Source: Candidatus Obscuribacterium magneticum (GTDB lineage: Bacteria; Elusimicrobiota; Elusimicrobia; F11). Taken from it: DNA of 64,000 nt. The DNA is taken from contig JAJAPZ010000008.1 in NCBI GenBank assembly GCA_020523905.1, forward strand, positions 1 through 64,000. Reading direction: 5' to 3'. Made by a program: the position numbers and the translations under genes. A model generated the notes under the pieces. It ran no database searches and was not told where the DNA came from. It saw only the letters and a program-made list of their open reading frames with translations. Positions 7,144-15,881 of the stretch are shown piece after piece; the stretch's first letter is position 1, and the number at the start of each line of letters is the position of its first letter.

Positions 7144-8193
7144 ATGAGTAAAGGTCCCCTGCCCTACGGAAATAAGAACCGCGTGCGGATGCGCGATGTC
7201 GCCGAGCGCTGCGGGGTGTCCATCTCGACGGTTTCACTCGTTCTCTCGAGCGATCCCCGTATTCCGGAAGACACCACACGAAAAGTCCTCGAAACCGTGA
7301 AGGCCATGGAGTACCGGCCGAGCGTCATCGCCCGGAGTCTCGCCCGGCGGGTCTCCCGCACGATCGGGGTGATCCTGCCGGAGTTTGCCTTCTCCAAAAA
7401 TCAGCCGTTCTATTACCAGGCGCTTCAGGGCATTCACGACCAAACCCAGCCCGCCGGCTACAAGATGGTCGTCGAAGCCGCCAATAAAGTTTTTATCGAG
7501 CGGAAGTTTTACCTGCGGCTTCTCAAGGAACAGAGCACCGACGGCGTCATCTTTTTGGCGGCCTCTCTAACAGACGAGTTTTTACGGGACATGGAGAAGG
7601 AGGCCTATCCCTTTATCTTGGTCGGGAGCACTCTGGAAGGGCTCAATCTCCCATGTGCCCGCGGGGACGATGCCTTGGGAGCGAAGCGCGCCACCGAGCA
7701 CCTCATTGCCCTGGGCCATAAAGCGATCGGGCATGTCGCGGGACTTTCCAATGTTTCCTATTGCCACGACCGGGAAGCGGGCTATCGCCAAGCGATGGAG
7801 GAGGCCCATCTCTCAGTGGACCCTTCCTGGGTTGTCAACGGGGATTTGGATCCAAAGGAGGCGCAGGCGGCGACCTCCCAGCTTTTGGCGGCCAAGGTGA
7901 CCGCGATATTTGCCGGGGGCGACGTCATGGCCTACGGGGTATTACGGGCGCTCAAAGAGGCCGGTCGCCGGGTGCCGGAGGATGTCGCCGTCGTGGGGAT
8001 GGACGACCTCGACATGTCGGCTTGGATCGACCCGCCTCTCTCGACGGTCCGTTATGACATCGCCGCGATGGCGGGCCTGGCCGCCAAATATGTGTTGCGG
8101 CAGATTCAAAGCCCTCTCATGACCCGAAACGCCCTGGGGGAAATGCCGCCGGTGGAGCTCGTCGTGAGAGCGTCGTGCGGGGGCAAGAAATGA
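7144..8193 (+). CDS. LacI/GalR-family transcriptional regulator
   Basis: N-terminal helix-turn-helix of LacI type (MRDVAERCGVSISTVSLVLS, then the hinge helix region YRPSVIARSLARRVSRTIGV) followed by a periplasmic-binding-protein-like effector domain (DGVIFLAA, LIALGHKAIGHVAG, AIFAGGDVMAYGVLRAL, VVGMDDLDMSAWIDPPLSTV). 349 residues from 7144; an alternative start at the in-frame ATG 7189 would match the usual family N-terminus more closely. It overlaps the glycoside hydrolase start as ATGA, so a carbohydrate effector and control of the hydrolase are the natural inference. No operator could be assigned by eye. Confidence 0.92.
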   Translation: MSKGPLPYGNKNRVRMRDVAERCGVSISTVSLVLSSDPRIPEDTTRKVLETVKAMEYRPSVIARSLARRVSRTIGVILPEFAFSKNQPFYYQALQGIHDQTQPAGYKMVVEAANKVFIERKFYLRLLKEQSTDGVIFLAASLTDEFLRDMEKEAYPFILVGSTLEGLNLPCARGDDALGAKRATEHLIALGHKAIGHVAGLSNVSYCHDREAGYRQAMEEAHLSVDPSWVVNGDLDPKEAQAATSQLLAAKVTAIFAGGDVMAYGVLRALKEAGRRVPEDVAVVGMDDLDMSAWIDPPLSTVRYDIAAMAGLAAKYVLRQIQSPLMTRNALGEMPPVELVVRASCGGKK

Positions 8194-10184
8194 AAGGGGT
8201 CAAGTCGCGACATGCGACATTTTTAGAAAATGTCGCATGTCGCGACTTGACCCCTTTCACTTTCATTCTGCTCATTCTGTGTGGCGCGTTTTCATTTGCC
8301 GGTGCCCAGCAGCAGAAGCCGTTCTTCCCCATCAAAGACGCCGGGACGGAGTTTCCCGTCAAATATGAGAATTACGGCAGCTTTGTCGGACGGGGTACAA
8401 AGGATTACAAATACAAATTAAAAGACAAGGAGGGCTTGGCCAGGGCCGTCGGGGCGGGACTTTTCCCGAACGATACATCGGTTTTGAAAGAGCCGGGATT
8501 CAAGAAATGGCGGAAGGCCCATAAGGAGGGATTAAGCCCCTGGGAATTTGTCAACACCGGGAATCCCCAATCGGACTTCTATGCCTGGACGCAGGCCAAA
8601 GAGGTCGGGCCGGGGACAAAATTGTTTTTTACCGCCGAAGCCCTGGCGGAGGGCGGCCATCCCCGGCAGGCCCTCAAGGCCTATTACGCCGCCCTTGTTC
8701 ACTTTCCGGGAGAGCCCTGCTGGTCCGAAGATCTCAGCTTCGTCTGGTACATCGGCCCCACCGCCCTCAGCAAGATTGAAGTGATCTCAAAAAATCACCC
8801 GGAGGTGGGCATCCGCTTGAAGGGGGCGTCGTGCGAGGTCAAAAACGGAAACGATACGGATTTGAAGAACGACGTGGTCATCGTCGAACCCGGCCATTGG
8901 GTAGTGCGAGGCGGAGAGAAGGCCGTTTCGCTGGAGGGGCTCCCCATCATTGGTGAGCGGGGCTACGGCCGGGTCCGCCTGGTTCAGTTTCAAAACAAAC
9001 ACTGGCAGCTTCGCGTGGACGGGAAACCCTATGTGGTGCGGGGGATGACCTATAATCCGACGCCCGTCGGCCAGCACGTGTCGGGGAAAGGGCTCAACAG
9101 TTGGATGTCCACTGACTCGGATGAAAACGGGAAGGCGGACGCGCCCTACGACGCGTGGGTGGACGCCAATAAAAACGGTGTCCAGGATCCCAATGAGCTG
9201 AGCGTCGGCGACTTTGAGCTTCTGAAGGAGATGGGTGTCAACACCCTCCGAGTTTTTCGCAGTTCCCAGGAATCCGAATATGATCCGTCGGAGTTCAACA
9301 AAGAGACGCTTCGGGACCTTTATCAAAATTACGGCATTTCCTGCATCATGGGCGATTTTTTGGGCGCCTACACCGTCGGCTCGGGCGCCTCATGGGCGGA
9401 CGGGACGGATTACACCGATCCCGTGCAGCTGGAGCGGATGCGCTCGATCGTCAAAGATTATGTCACGGACTTCCGCGGGGAGCCTTTTGTCCTGATGTGG
9501 CTTCTCGGCAATGAGAACCTCATGGCCTCAGATTATAACGCCACCAACGCCACCCGCACCCAGGCCGCCCGTCAGGTGGACGCCTACCTCCGCTTCGTCA
9601 ATGAGATCGCCGAGATGATTCATCAGCTGGACCCCGATCATCCGGTGGCCGTCGGGAATTTGGATCTTGTTTATTTGGCGGAACATGCCTCTTACGCGCC
9701 GGCGGTCGATGTCTTCGGGGCCAACAGCTACCGGAGCCTGGGAGGTTTCGGCGACCTTTGGAAAGTGGTGCGGGAGAGATACGACCGGCCGGTCCTCATC
9801 ACGGAGTACGGTATGGACGCCTACAACGCCCAAAAAATGATGGAGGAGGAGAACACCCAGGCCCGCTACCATGAACTTGCCTGGAAGGATATCGAGCTGA
9901 ATTTGGCGGACGGCCCGGAGGAAGGAAACGCCATCGGCGGTATTATTTTTGAGTACCTGGACGAATGGTGGAAAAGCCTCCAGGGCCCCATCACCACGCA
10001 TGAGGGCGTGAAAGATCAAACCATGGCGTTCCCCGACCGCTGGGGATCGGACGAATGGTACGGCCTCATGTCCCAGGGGGACGGCCTCGAAAGTCCCTTC
10101 CTACGCCAACCCCGCAAAGCCTACACTCTCTACCGCGACAAACTCTGGAAACGTCATCCCGACGAAAGTCGGGATCCAGAATAG
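8190..10184 (+). CDS. Secreted TIM-barrel glycoside hydrolase (clan GH-A, GH2/GH5-like)
   Basis: 664 residues from the ATG at 8190, which overlaps the regulator's stop as ATGA. The signal peptide is odd: residues 2-23 are encoded by a type B hairpin, and the hydrophobic core FILLILCGAFSFAGA follows. After an N-terminal region of unknown fold (about 30-285) comes WQLRVDGKPYVVRGMTYNP, the typical entry to a GH2-type catalytic barrel, then WLLGNEN with the predicted acid/base Glu 442 and VLITEYG with the predicted nucleophile Glu 539, and a late GGIIFEYLDEWWK. A D-rich stretch (DSDENGKADAPYD...DANKNGVQDPNE) resembles calcium-binding EF-hand/dockerin-like loops inserted before the barrel helices. 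The C-terminus runs into a type A repeat (RHPDESRDPE), so the original end may be lost. Substrate unknown. Confidence 0.82.
   Translation: MKGVKSRHATFLENVACRDLTPFTFILLILCGAFSFAGAQQQKPFFPIKDAGTEFPVKYENYGSFVGRGTKDYKYKLKDKEGLARAVGAGLFPNDTSVLKEPGFKKWRKAHKEGLSPWEFVNTGNPQSDFYAWTQAKEVGPGTKLFFTAEALAEGGHPRQALKAYYAALVHFPGEPCWSEDLSFVWYIGPTALSKIEVISKNHPEVGIRLKGASCEVKNGNDTDLKNDVVIVEPGHWVVRGGEKAVSLEGLPIIGERGYGRVRLVQFQNKHWQLRVDGKPYVVRGMTYNPTPVGQHVSGKGLNSWMSTDSDENGKADAPYDAWVDANKNGVQDPNELSVGDFELLKEMGVNTLRVFRSSQESEYDPSEFNKETLRDLYQNYGISCIMGDFLGAYTVGSGASWADGTDYTDPVQLERMRSIVKDYVTDFRGEPFVLMWLLGNENLMASDYNATNATRTQAARQVDAYLRFVNEIAEMIHQLDPDHPVAVGNLDLVYLAEHASYAPAVDVFGANSYRSLGGFGDLWKVVRERYDRPVLITEYGMDAYNAQKMMEEENTQARYHELAWKDIELNLADGPEEGNAIGGIIFEYLDEWWKSLQGPITTHEGVKDQTMAFPDRWGSDEWYGLMSQGDGLESPFLRQPRKAYTLYRDKLWKRHPDESRDPE
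8191..8259. repeat. Type B hairpin encoding the hydrolase N-terminus
   Basis: 33-base perfect arms (8191-8223, 8227-8259) with a 3-base loop; edges TGAAAGGGGTCAAGTCGCGA and complement. Starts one base after the A of the hydrolase ATG and contains the regulator stop codon. Strongest hairpin in the window. Confidence 0.94.
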
Positions 10185-10221
10185 GTTGACGACCTGGACC
10201 CCGGCTTGCGCCGGGGTCCAG
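10153..10221. repeat. Type A repeat at the hydrolase 3' end
   Basis: Two arms (CCCGACGAAAGTCGGG and CCCCGGCTTGCGCCGGGG cores). The hydrolase stop codon TAG lies within it, and it ends immediately before the stop of the convergent GIY-YIG gene. Confidence 0.88.
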
Positions 10222-10512
10222 TTAAAACAACTTGCCATATAAATCCTTCCAGTTTGGATTCAACACTTCAATCAGTCCCAATTTCCACCGTCGCTTCCAC
10301 TCCTTGATGGCTTTCTCTCTCAAGATGGCCGATTCCATCGTGGCGTGAACTTCGAACCACACCAACATGTGCACCTGATATCGCTTGGTGAAACCTTCTA
10401 CAAGATCGTTTTTATGCTCCCATATCCGCCGGGCCAGATTCGACGTCACACCCGTATAAAGCGTCCCGTTCCTCTGACTGGCGAGAATGTAAACGCAGGG
10501 TTGCAATGGCAT
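10222..10512 (-). CDS. Small GIY-YIG nuclease superfamily protein
   Basis: 96 residues, single GIY-YIG domain of the UvrC/YhbQ-like stand-alone kind: YILASQRNGTLYTGVTSNLARRIWEHKN holds the YIL and YTG strands and the conserved Arg, and MESAILREKAIKEWKRRWK holds the catalytic Glu region. The start is supported by GAGGAG placed about 7 bases upstream. It lies alone between repeats, convergent with the hydrolase. Such proteins are widespread and often neighbour repetitive DNA; a role in repeat processing is only speculation. Function of the family is poorly defined (DNA repair or structure-specific cleavage). Confidence 0.9.
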   Translation of the reverse strand: MPLQPCVYILASQRNGTLYTGVTSNLARRIWEHKNDLVEGFTKRYQVHMLVWFEVHATMESAILREKAIKEWKRRWKLGLIEVLNPNWKDLYGKLF

Positions 10513-10628
10513 GAAGAACTCCTCTTGAAGGAGATGAGGGATTGGAAGGGAGAAGGAGATGGTAACTTTTTAGGAGGGGGAGTTGATTATAGCTCTTCAG
10601 GTGTCACCCGGCGTCGACATCCCTCGTC

Positions 10629-10730
10629 GTCATCCCGACGAAAGTCGGGATCCAGGCCGTCAACTTTTCTCTGGATTCCGGCTTCCGCCGGAATGACGCG
10701 GGGCTGGATTCCGGCTTCCGCCGGAATGAC
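10629..10730. repeat. Type A triple-arm repeat downstream of the propeller pseudogene
   Basis: One forward arm and two reverse arms (TTCCGGCTTCCGCCGGAA cores). Together with its flanks it fills the 223-base gap between the GIY-YIG gene and the pseudogene; I see no other gene there. It is open in one - frame from the ATGA at the pseudogene end (see findings). Confidence 0.88.
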
Positions 10731-10735
10731 GAGTG

Positions 10736-13203
10736 TCATTTCACGACGGCGAGGCGTTGGCTTTTGGCGATGCGGGTGTCGTTGACGTAGATGTCCGCCA
10801 TATAGACATCGCTGGCTACGCGGGCGCCGTCTTTGTTGGTGGCGTCCCAGCGCATCTGGACGGGGCCCCCTTGAGAAAAAGTTTCCTGCAGCTCCCGCAC
10901 CAGCCGCCCGGCTTTGTTGAAAATTCGGATCTTCACGGTGCCCCCGTCCACCAACACCAACGAGAAGACCGCCTCCTCCGCATGGCCTTTCTGGACCCAG
11001 TTCACAACGGAAACAAGCCTGTTTTCCGGACCCCGCGGGTTCACGATGGGGTCCTCGCTGATTGTGCCGTCCGATTCTCTCCACCTCAAGGTGAAATGGC
11101 CCGCCATTGATTCGGGTGTGACCGTCACCTCCGGCATGCGGGGTTTCCGGGTCCAGAAGTTTTTCAAGCGCTGGTCGATTTTTTTGGCGGGGTCGTAGGC
11201 GTAAGAGGTCAGGGTGGGTCCCGAGACGCCGTTTCCTGACACCGTCACCTGGAGAACCTCGGTAAACCCATCGGACTCAAGGCCCGACCATTCTTCGGAA
11301 GTGAGGGCGTAGAACCAGACCCCGGAGTTTGGGGGAGTATCCACCACCGAGATTTTGTTGCCGTTGGCGGAGGTAACCCAGTCGTTACCGAACCAGGGTT
11401 TCAAGGTGTTGGTGCGATCGTCGTTGCGGACTTCGGCGGCGACGGTTTGGACGATATCCCAGGGGCCTTGGGCGGAGGGGGCCCGCCAGAGGTTGTAGTT
11501 CTTGATTTCCCGGGCGAAGAGTTCTTCGCCGCCGGTTTCATCGAGCTGGCCTGTAGCGGGGTTAATCCAGCGGCGGTTGGTGTATTTGGGGGGGGAGCCA
11601 GCGGAGCTCGATGCCGCCCGAGCCGGAGCGTGCCTCCAGGCCTGTCGGCGTGAAAGGATAAAAGACCACCGACCAGAAGATGTCGGTCTTGTTCAGCCCG
11701 TTTAGAAACTCGCTGTGCCAGGCGACCTTGGTTCCATCCGGGCTTTGGCCGGGCCGAACCTCGGTGGAATAAACTTGACCGAGATCGTTTTCATACCGGG
11801 TATGGGCCGAGTTGACGAAGATTTGAGAATCCTTATCGTCGAATTTTTGGGCGTAGACTCTCATTTCCGACCAGTAATAGCCCCGGTAATCGTCATCGGG
11901 TTTATGATGGTGTCCGGAGGTGACGTTCCAATCCGTAAAGCCATGCCAGTCGTGGTGGCGGCCGCTGGATCCGCCGAAGGTCACGACTTCATCGTGGTGA
12001 TCTTTGATGTCCCATACGCCGGGGCCCGGCCCCAGGGGATCGCCGAAGGATTTCCCTCCGTTGGAGTACAACGCATAGCGACCCCATCGGTCGGGAACGA
12101 AGTGGCTCCAGAAATCACCCCCGTAGGGATCGGGATGATCGCCGCCGACCGTGTTTTCCGGCCAGCATTCGCCGAAATCGTATGCGGGGTCGGTCACAAG
12201 GGTTCGAGATCGCTCCGCGTTGGGACCGCCGTCAAGAGCGCTCCCTCTCGCTTTAAGCCTCCACTAGGCGGCGTAACCCTCGTATAGGATGAAATACCAC
12301 TCTCCTGTCCCGGCGTAGTACATGTCGTGAGGGGTGACGGGATCGGGAGGGGTGTCCCCGTAAGCTCCGAGATCCCTGTCGATCGGATAGCCGTCGGCGT
12401 CGTCGATGCGGGGTGTGGGCCAGACGGTCGTGGGATAGAAGACATTGGGCGTATTTCGACTTGTGAGAAGGAGCTTCTTCCCGTCTCCTGAGATCATTTT
12501 TCTTATTTTGACGGCCTGGGGAAACCTCAGAATGGCCTCTTTTGTGACGCCTAAGTCGCTCACCGTGGTTTTGTAGAGGTCTTGCCCTTCGTGCGGCCAG
12601 TATTCGCATCCCATTTCGTAATACACGTTGGGGATTTGCGGGGACCAGTGGAAATAGTCGTTGCAATCCGGAACGGCCCAGCGGCCCGCCGCCTCCACCG
12701 TCGGCCGGAAGTGAGTCCCTTTCGTGTCCACGGTCATCCAGAGCGGATGGTTGAAATCATTCCCGTTGAGGTAATCGTGTGAGGGGCGATTGGAAAACAG
12801 AGCCATCCGCCTTCCATCGGCGCTCCAGGGCGACACGCCGATGTCATCATGATAGACGTTTTCCAAAAGCGGCGTGTCGGAGAGCTTCCACACCTCGTGG
12901 CCGGTGGTGATGTCGTGGTACATGAAGGTCTCCGGCTGCCAATTATAGTTGTTAGCCGCCTCGAGTTCTTGGTAGGGCCAGTTGACAGGCGATCGGCGTG
13001 ATTTGCGGTTGAACATCTCATCCAGATTTTCCGGCGCGGCGAAAGCGATGGAGGAAAGGAGAATGAAGCCAGCCGTCATCCCGACGAAAGTCGTCATTCC
13101 TGCGAAAGCAGGAATCCAGGCTGTAAACACCGGACTGGATCCCGACTTTCGTCGGGATGACGAACTAGACCCCTGCTTTCGCCGGAATGACGACCTTTTT
13201 CAT
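10736..13203 (-). pseudogene. Decayed beta-propeller/FN3 secreted protein with FlgD-like C-terminal domain (group 1)
   Basis: Homologous along its length to the intact genes at 13200-15881, 43783-46788 and 48916-51750 (NWQPETFMYHDITTGHEVWKL is broken here only by indels elsewhere). Defects, reading 5' to 3': the original ATGA start at 13203 reaches a TAG inside a type A repeat after 12 codons; a stop and at least two frame changes lie at about 12235-12300; and a run of eight G at 11588-11595 replaces GGGGGGC of the paralogs, shifting frame after LRWLPP. In addition about 67 residues of the second FN3 domain are missing in frame (HFTLRW joins directly to ESDGTISEDP). The C-terminal sorting domain, ending RLAVVK, is intact. 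A GTG at 13130 could restart an N-terminal fragment with a signal peptide. Confidence 0.88.
13075..13191. repeat. Type A composite repeat at the pseudogene 5' end
   Basis: At least four arms, two direct and two inverted, lying between the ATGA start (13203) and the hydrophobic signal core of the pseudogene. Here the frame was not preserved: a TAG follows the first arm. Confidence 0.88.
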
Positions 13204-15881
13204 TTCACCACCGCCAGGCGCTGGTCGTGGGCGATCTTCTGGCCCTTGATGAAGACGTCGGCAAAGTAAACGCCGCTGGCCACGCGGACGCCTTCCGCGT
13301 TGGTCACATCCCACACCATCTGGCGGGGTCCGCCTTCCGGAAAGATCTGCTTTATTTCTTTCACCAATTGTTTGCTCTGGTCGTAAATTTTGATCGCCAC
13401 CTCGCCGCCGTCCACGAGGACGAGATCAAACCGCGCTTCCTTGGCGTGATCCGGGTGGATCCAGTTGACGACGGAGACCAGTTGGTCAACGGCGGCTCGG
13501 GGATTGATGATTTCCTCGTCGGGGCCGGAAGGAAGGGATTCGTTTCCATACCGGTCCACCGCGGTCATCCGGTAATAGGCCGTGGCATTTGGATCGGCCA
13601 GCCAGTCGATGTAATTGATCTCCGTGCCCCGCGGGACCGTCCCCACGGGAAGGGAGGCGATTCGATAATTTTGGGTGATCTCCGGCAGGCGGGCGTTGGA
13701 GTAATAAATGTTGTAGTAGCGGACCTTGGTGTCCTGCGTTTCCGGCCAGCGGAGGGTGAACTGCCCGGCGGCCGAGCCCGGTTCCGCCGTCATGGCGGGA
13801 GCGAGGGGACGCGTCCGCCAGAAATCCTTGAGACGCTGGTCAACGCCATGGGCGTAATCGAAAGCGTAATCAGTCCTTGTGGCGCTGGTCATCGAATTGT
13901 TTGAGATCGTGACAGCAAGGACTTCCCGGAACCCCTGCGATTCAAGACCCGACCACTCCTTGGAGGTGACCGCGTAGTGCCAGGTCCCGTTGCCCGGCTG
14001 GTCCACAAAGGAAATCATGTGACCGGCGTCAACCCAGGCGCCATCGGCGGAAACCCGGGGCTTCATTGTGTTGGTCACGGGGTCGGTACCGTAATAGGTG
14101 GGCACGGTGCCGACAATGTCCCAACCGCGCGTGAGATCCGCCGTCCGCCAGACATTGTACTCTTGGATTTCACGGGCATAGAGCTCTTCCCCCGTCGAAT
14201 CCCCTGGCCAGAGGCGGTTGGTGTATTTGGGGGGCAGCCAGCGAAGCTCGACGCCGTTTGAATAAGGGGAACCATTCAGATTTGTCGGCGGGAAGGGATC
14301 CGTGACGGCCGTCCAGAAGATGTCGGTGTGTTGATCGTCGGGCTGAAGAAACGTGCCGTGCCAGGCGATTTTTGTGCCGTCCGGGCTCTGAGCGGGCCGG
14401 GCCAAGGCATGGTAGGGTCCTCCAGCGGCATCGTAATCGCCGTTCGTGTTGTAAAGCGTATGGGTGTTGCAGATGGTTCTCTGGGAGCCGGCGACATTGT
14501 AAACGGCGGAGTAAATTTTCATGTCCAGGTAGGCGCTGGGCGGAAAGGGAGCCCCCGAAGAAGCGGTGAAATCCGTGAAGCCGTGCCAATCGTGATGCTG
14601 CGCCCCGCCGCCAAAGGTCGCCACCACGAACCGGTGCTCTTGCAAGTCCCAAACGCCGGGCCCGATGTTGGGGCCTCGGTAACATTCGCTGACACAGCAG
14701 CAGGAATGCAAGTTGTATCGTCCCCAATTATCAGGGACGCCGTGGGACATGTAAGGGGTGTTGTGCAGGTTGGGGGTACATCCATAGACGGTCTGCATTT
14801 CACCGGTCCCGCCCAGGGTGTATTGCGGTCCGCCGTCGGGGGCCGATCCCACCGTTTGGAATTTCCAATGGCAGGCGGATCCCGAAGGGATGGTGAAAAA
14901 CCATCGGCCATCCGGGCCCATGAGGCGGTAAGTGTCCGCATGGGCGACTGTATACGTGGCGGGCGTGTCGACGAACTCCGCCATCTCAGAGCCTCGGTAA
15001 TAAGGGTAGCTGTTGGGAGAATTGGGGATATCCAATTGGGGGGACGGAAAAAGGGTCACCGGAAGAAGAGCGACGGATGTGAAGTGGGCGGCGCCGCCGT
15101 CGGCCCGGTCTCTCAGCATGAGTTTTTTATCGTCAGGGGAAATGCTCACCACATCGAGGTAAATCCCAGCACCGCCCAAGGGAATGTTCCGCAGGAGGGG
15201 GATGGGTTCAAGTGCGGTGTTGTGAACAATGACCCTGTATAACGTGCCGTCTTCCCCGCTCCCCCCAAAGTTATTTCTGTATCCGGGGATGTAGTAAGCG
15301 CTCGGGATCTGCTGGGACCACATCAACGGATACACCCCGCCTCCTCTTCGGGGGGATTCTACCGTGGGCCGGAGCAACGTCCCATCCGTTTTGACCACAA
15401 ACATGACCCGCGAATAGGAATTGTTCCACCTTTCGTAATTGCTGAAGGCCCTGATGGGCCGGTTGGAGCTGAAGGAAAGCCATTTTCCCTCCGCGCTCCA
15501 AACGTTGAATCCGATGTCATTGTGAATAAAATCCAAGGCAGACATCGGCGTGTTGTTGAGTTTCCACACTTCGTGGCCGGTTTGGATGTCGTGGTACATG
15601 AACGTCTCTGGTTGCCAAATGTAATGATTGCCAGTGTTTTCCAGCTGTTCCGTGGGCCAGTTCGCGGCGGTCCGCCGGGGTTTGCGGTTGTCGAACATTT
15701 CATCCAGATTCTCCGGCGCCGCGAAAGCGAGGGAGGAAAGAAGAATGAACCCAGCCGTCATTCCTGCGAAAGCAGGAATCCAGGCTTTAACCACGCATTT
15801 AAAATCAGTTTTAAAACCTGGATTCCGGCTCGCGCTCGCCGTGGGCTCGCTTGGCCGGAATGACGTCTTTTTTAAGTTCAT
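13200..15881 (-). CDS. Secreted beta-propeller/FN3 protein with FlgD-like C-terminal sorting domain (group 1)
   Basis: 893 residues, exported. The N-terminus MNLKKT is followed by repeat-encoded residues ending WIPAFAGMT, then the signal core AGFILLSSLAFA. The body has TolB/PD40-like propeller blades (NVWSAEGKWLSFSSNRP, VVSISPDDKKLML, QSPDGTKIAWHGTF) and a motif HHDWHGFTD shared with all group 1 paralogs that could bind metal or substrate. Two FN3-like modules follow (LRWLPPKYTNRLW...; FTLRWPETQDTKVRYYNIYYSN...), then the last 80 residues form the FlgD-like domain ending RLAVVK. Starts by ATGA overlap with the gene at 15878; its own TGA overlaps the pseudogene start. Propeller folds of this kind occur in oligosaccharide lyases, but no catalytic assignment can be made. 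Confidence 0.85.
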   Translation of the reverse strand: MNLKKTSFRPSEPTASASRNPGFKTDFKCVVKAWIPAFAGMTAGFILLSSLAFAAPENLDEMFDNRKPRRTAANWPTEQLENTGNHYIWQPETFMYHDIQTGHEVWKLNNTPMSALDFIHNDIGFNVWSAEGKWLSFSSNRPIRAFSNYERWNNSYSRVMFVVKTDGTLLRPTVESPRRGGGVYPLMWSQQIPSAYYIPGYRNNFGGSGEDGTLYRVIVHNTALEPIPLLRNIPLGGAGIYLDVVSISPDDKKLMLRDRADGGAAHFTSVALLPVTLFPSPQLDIPNSPNSYPYYRGSEMAEFVDTPATYTVAHADTYRLMGPDGRWFFTIPSGSACHWKFQTVGSAPDGGPQYTLGGTGEMQTVYGCTPNLHNTPYMSHGVPDNWGRYNLHSCCCVSECYRGPNIGPGVWDLQEHRFVVATFGGGAQHHDWHGFTDFTASSGAPFPPSAYLDMKIYSAVYNVAGSQRTICNTHTLYNTNGDYDAAGGPYHALARPAQSPDGTKIAWHGTFLQPDDQHTDIFWTAVTDPFPPTNLNGSPYSNGVELRWLPPKYTNRLWPGDSTGEELYAREIQEYNVWRTADLTRGWDIVGTVPTYYGTDPVTNTMKPRVSADGAWVDAGHMISFVDQPGNGTWHYAVTSKEWSGLESQGFREVLAVTISNNSMTSATRTDYAFDYAHGVDQRLKDFWRTRPLAPAMTAEPGSAAGQFTLRWPETQDTKVRYYNIYYSNARLPEITQNYRIASLPVGTVPRGTEINYIDWLADPNATAYYRMTAVDRYGNESLPSGPDEEIINPRAAVDQLVSVVNWIHPDHAKEARFDLVLVDGGEVAIKIYDQSKQLVKEIKQIFPEGGPRQMVWDVTNAEGVRVASGVYFADVFIKGQKIAHDQRLAVVK
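15757..15864. repeat. Type A repeat within the signal peptide region of the 13200-15881 gene
   Basis: The arm nearest the start codon is itself interrupted by about 20 bases (CGCGCTCGCCGTGGGCTCGC) between TTCCGGCT and GGCCGGAATGAC; the distal arm is regular. Lies between MNLKKT and the h-region, in frame. Confidence 0.85.

Noticed and set aside
10587..11084. 165-codon - strand frame near the pseudogene
   Set aside because: Its upstream part is shadow of the sorting domain; only the portion from the ATGA at 10739 is of interest and is described as a stub, not as a gene.
14328..15242. A 304-codon open frame on the + strand
   Set aside because: Antisense to the group 1 gene 13200-15881; composition looks like a complement of propeller coding sequence, with no recognisable motif.
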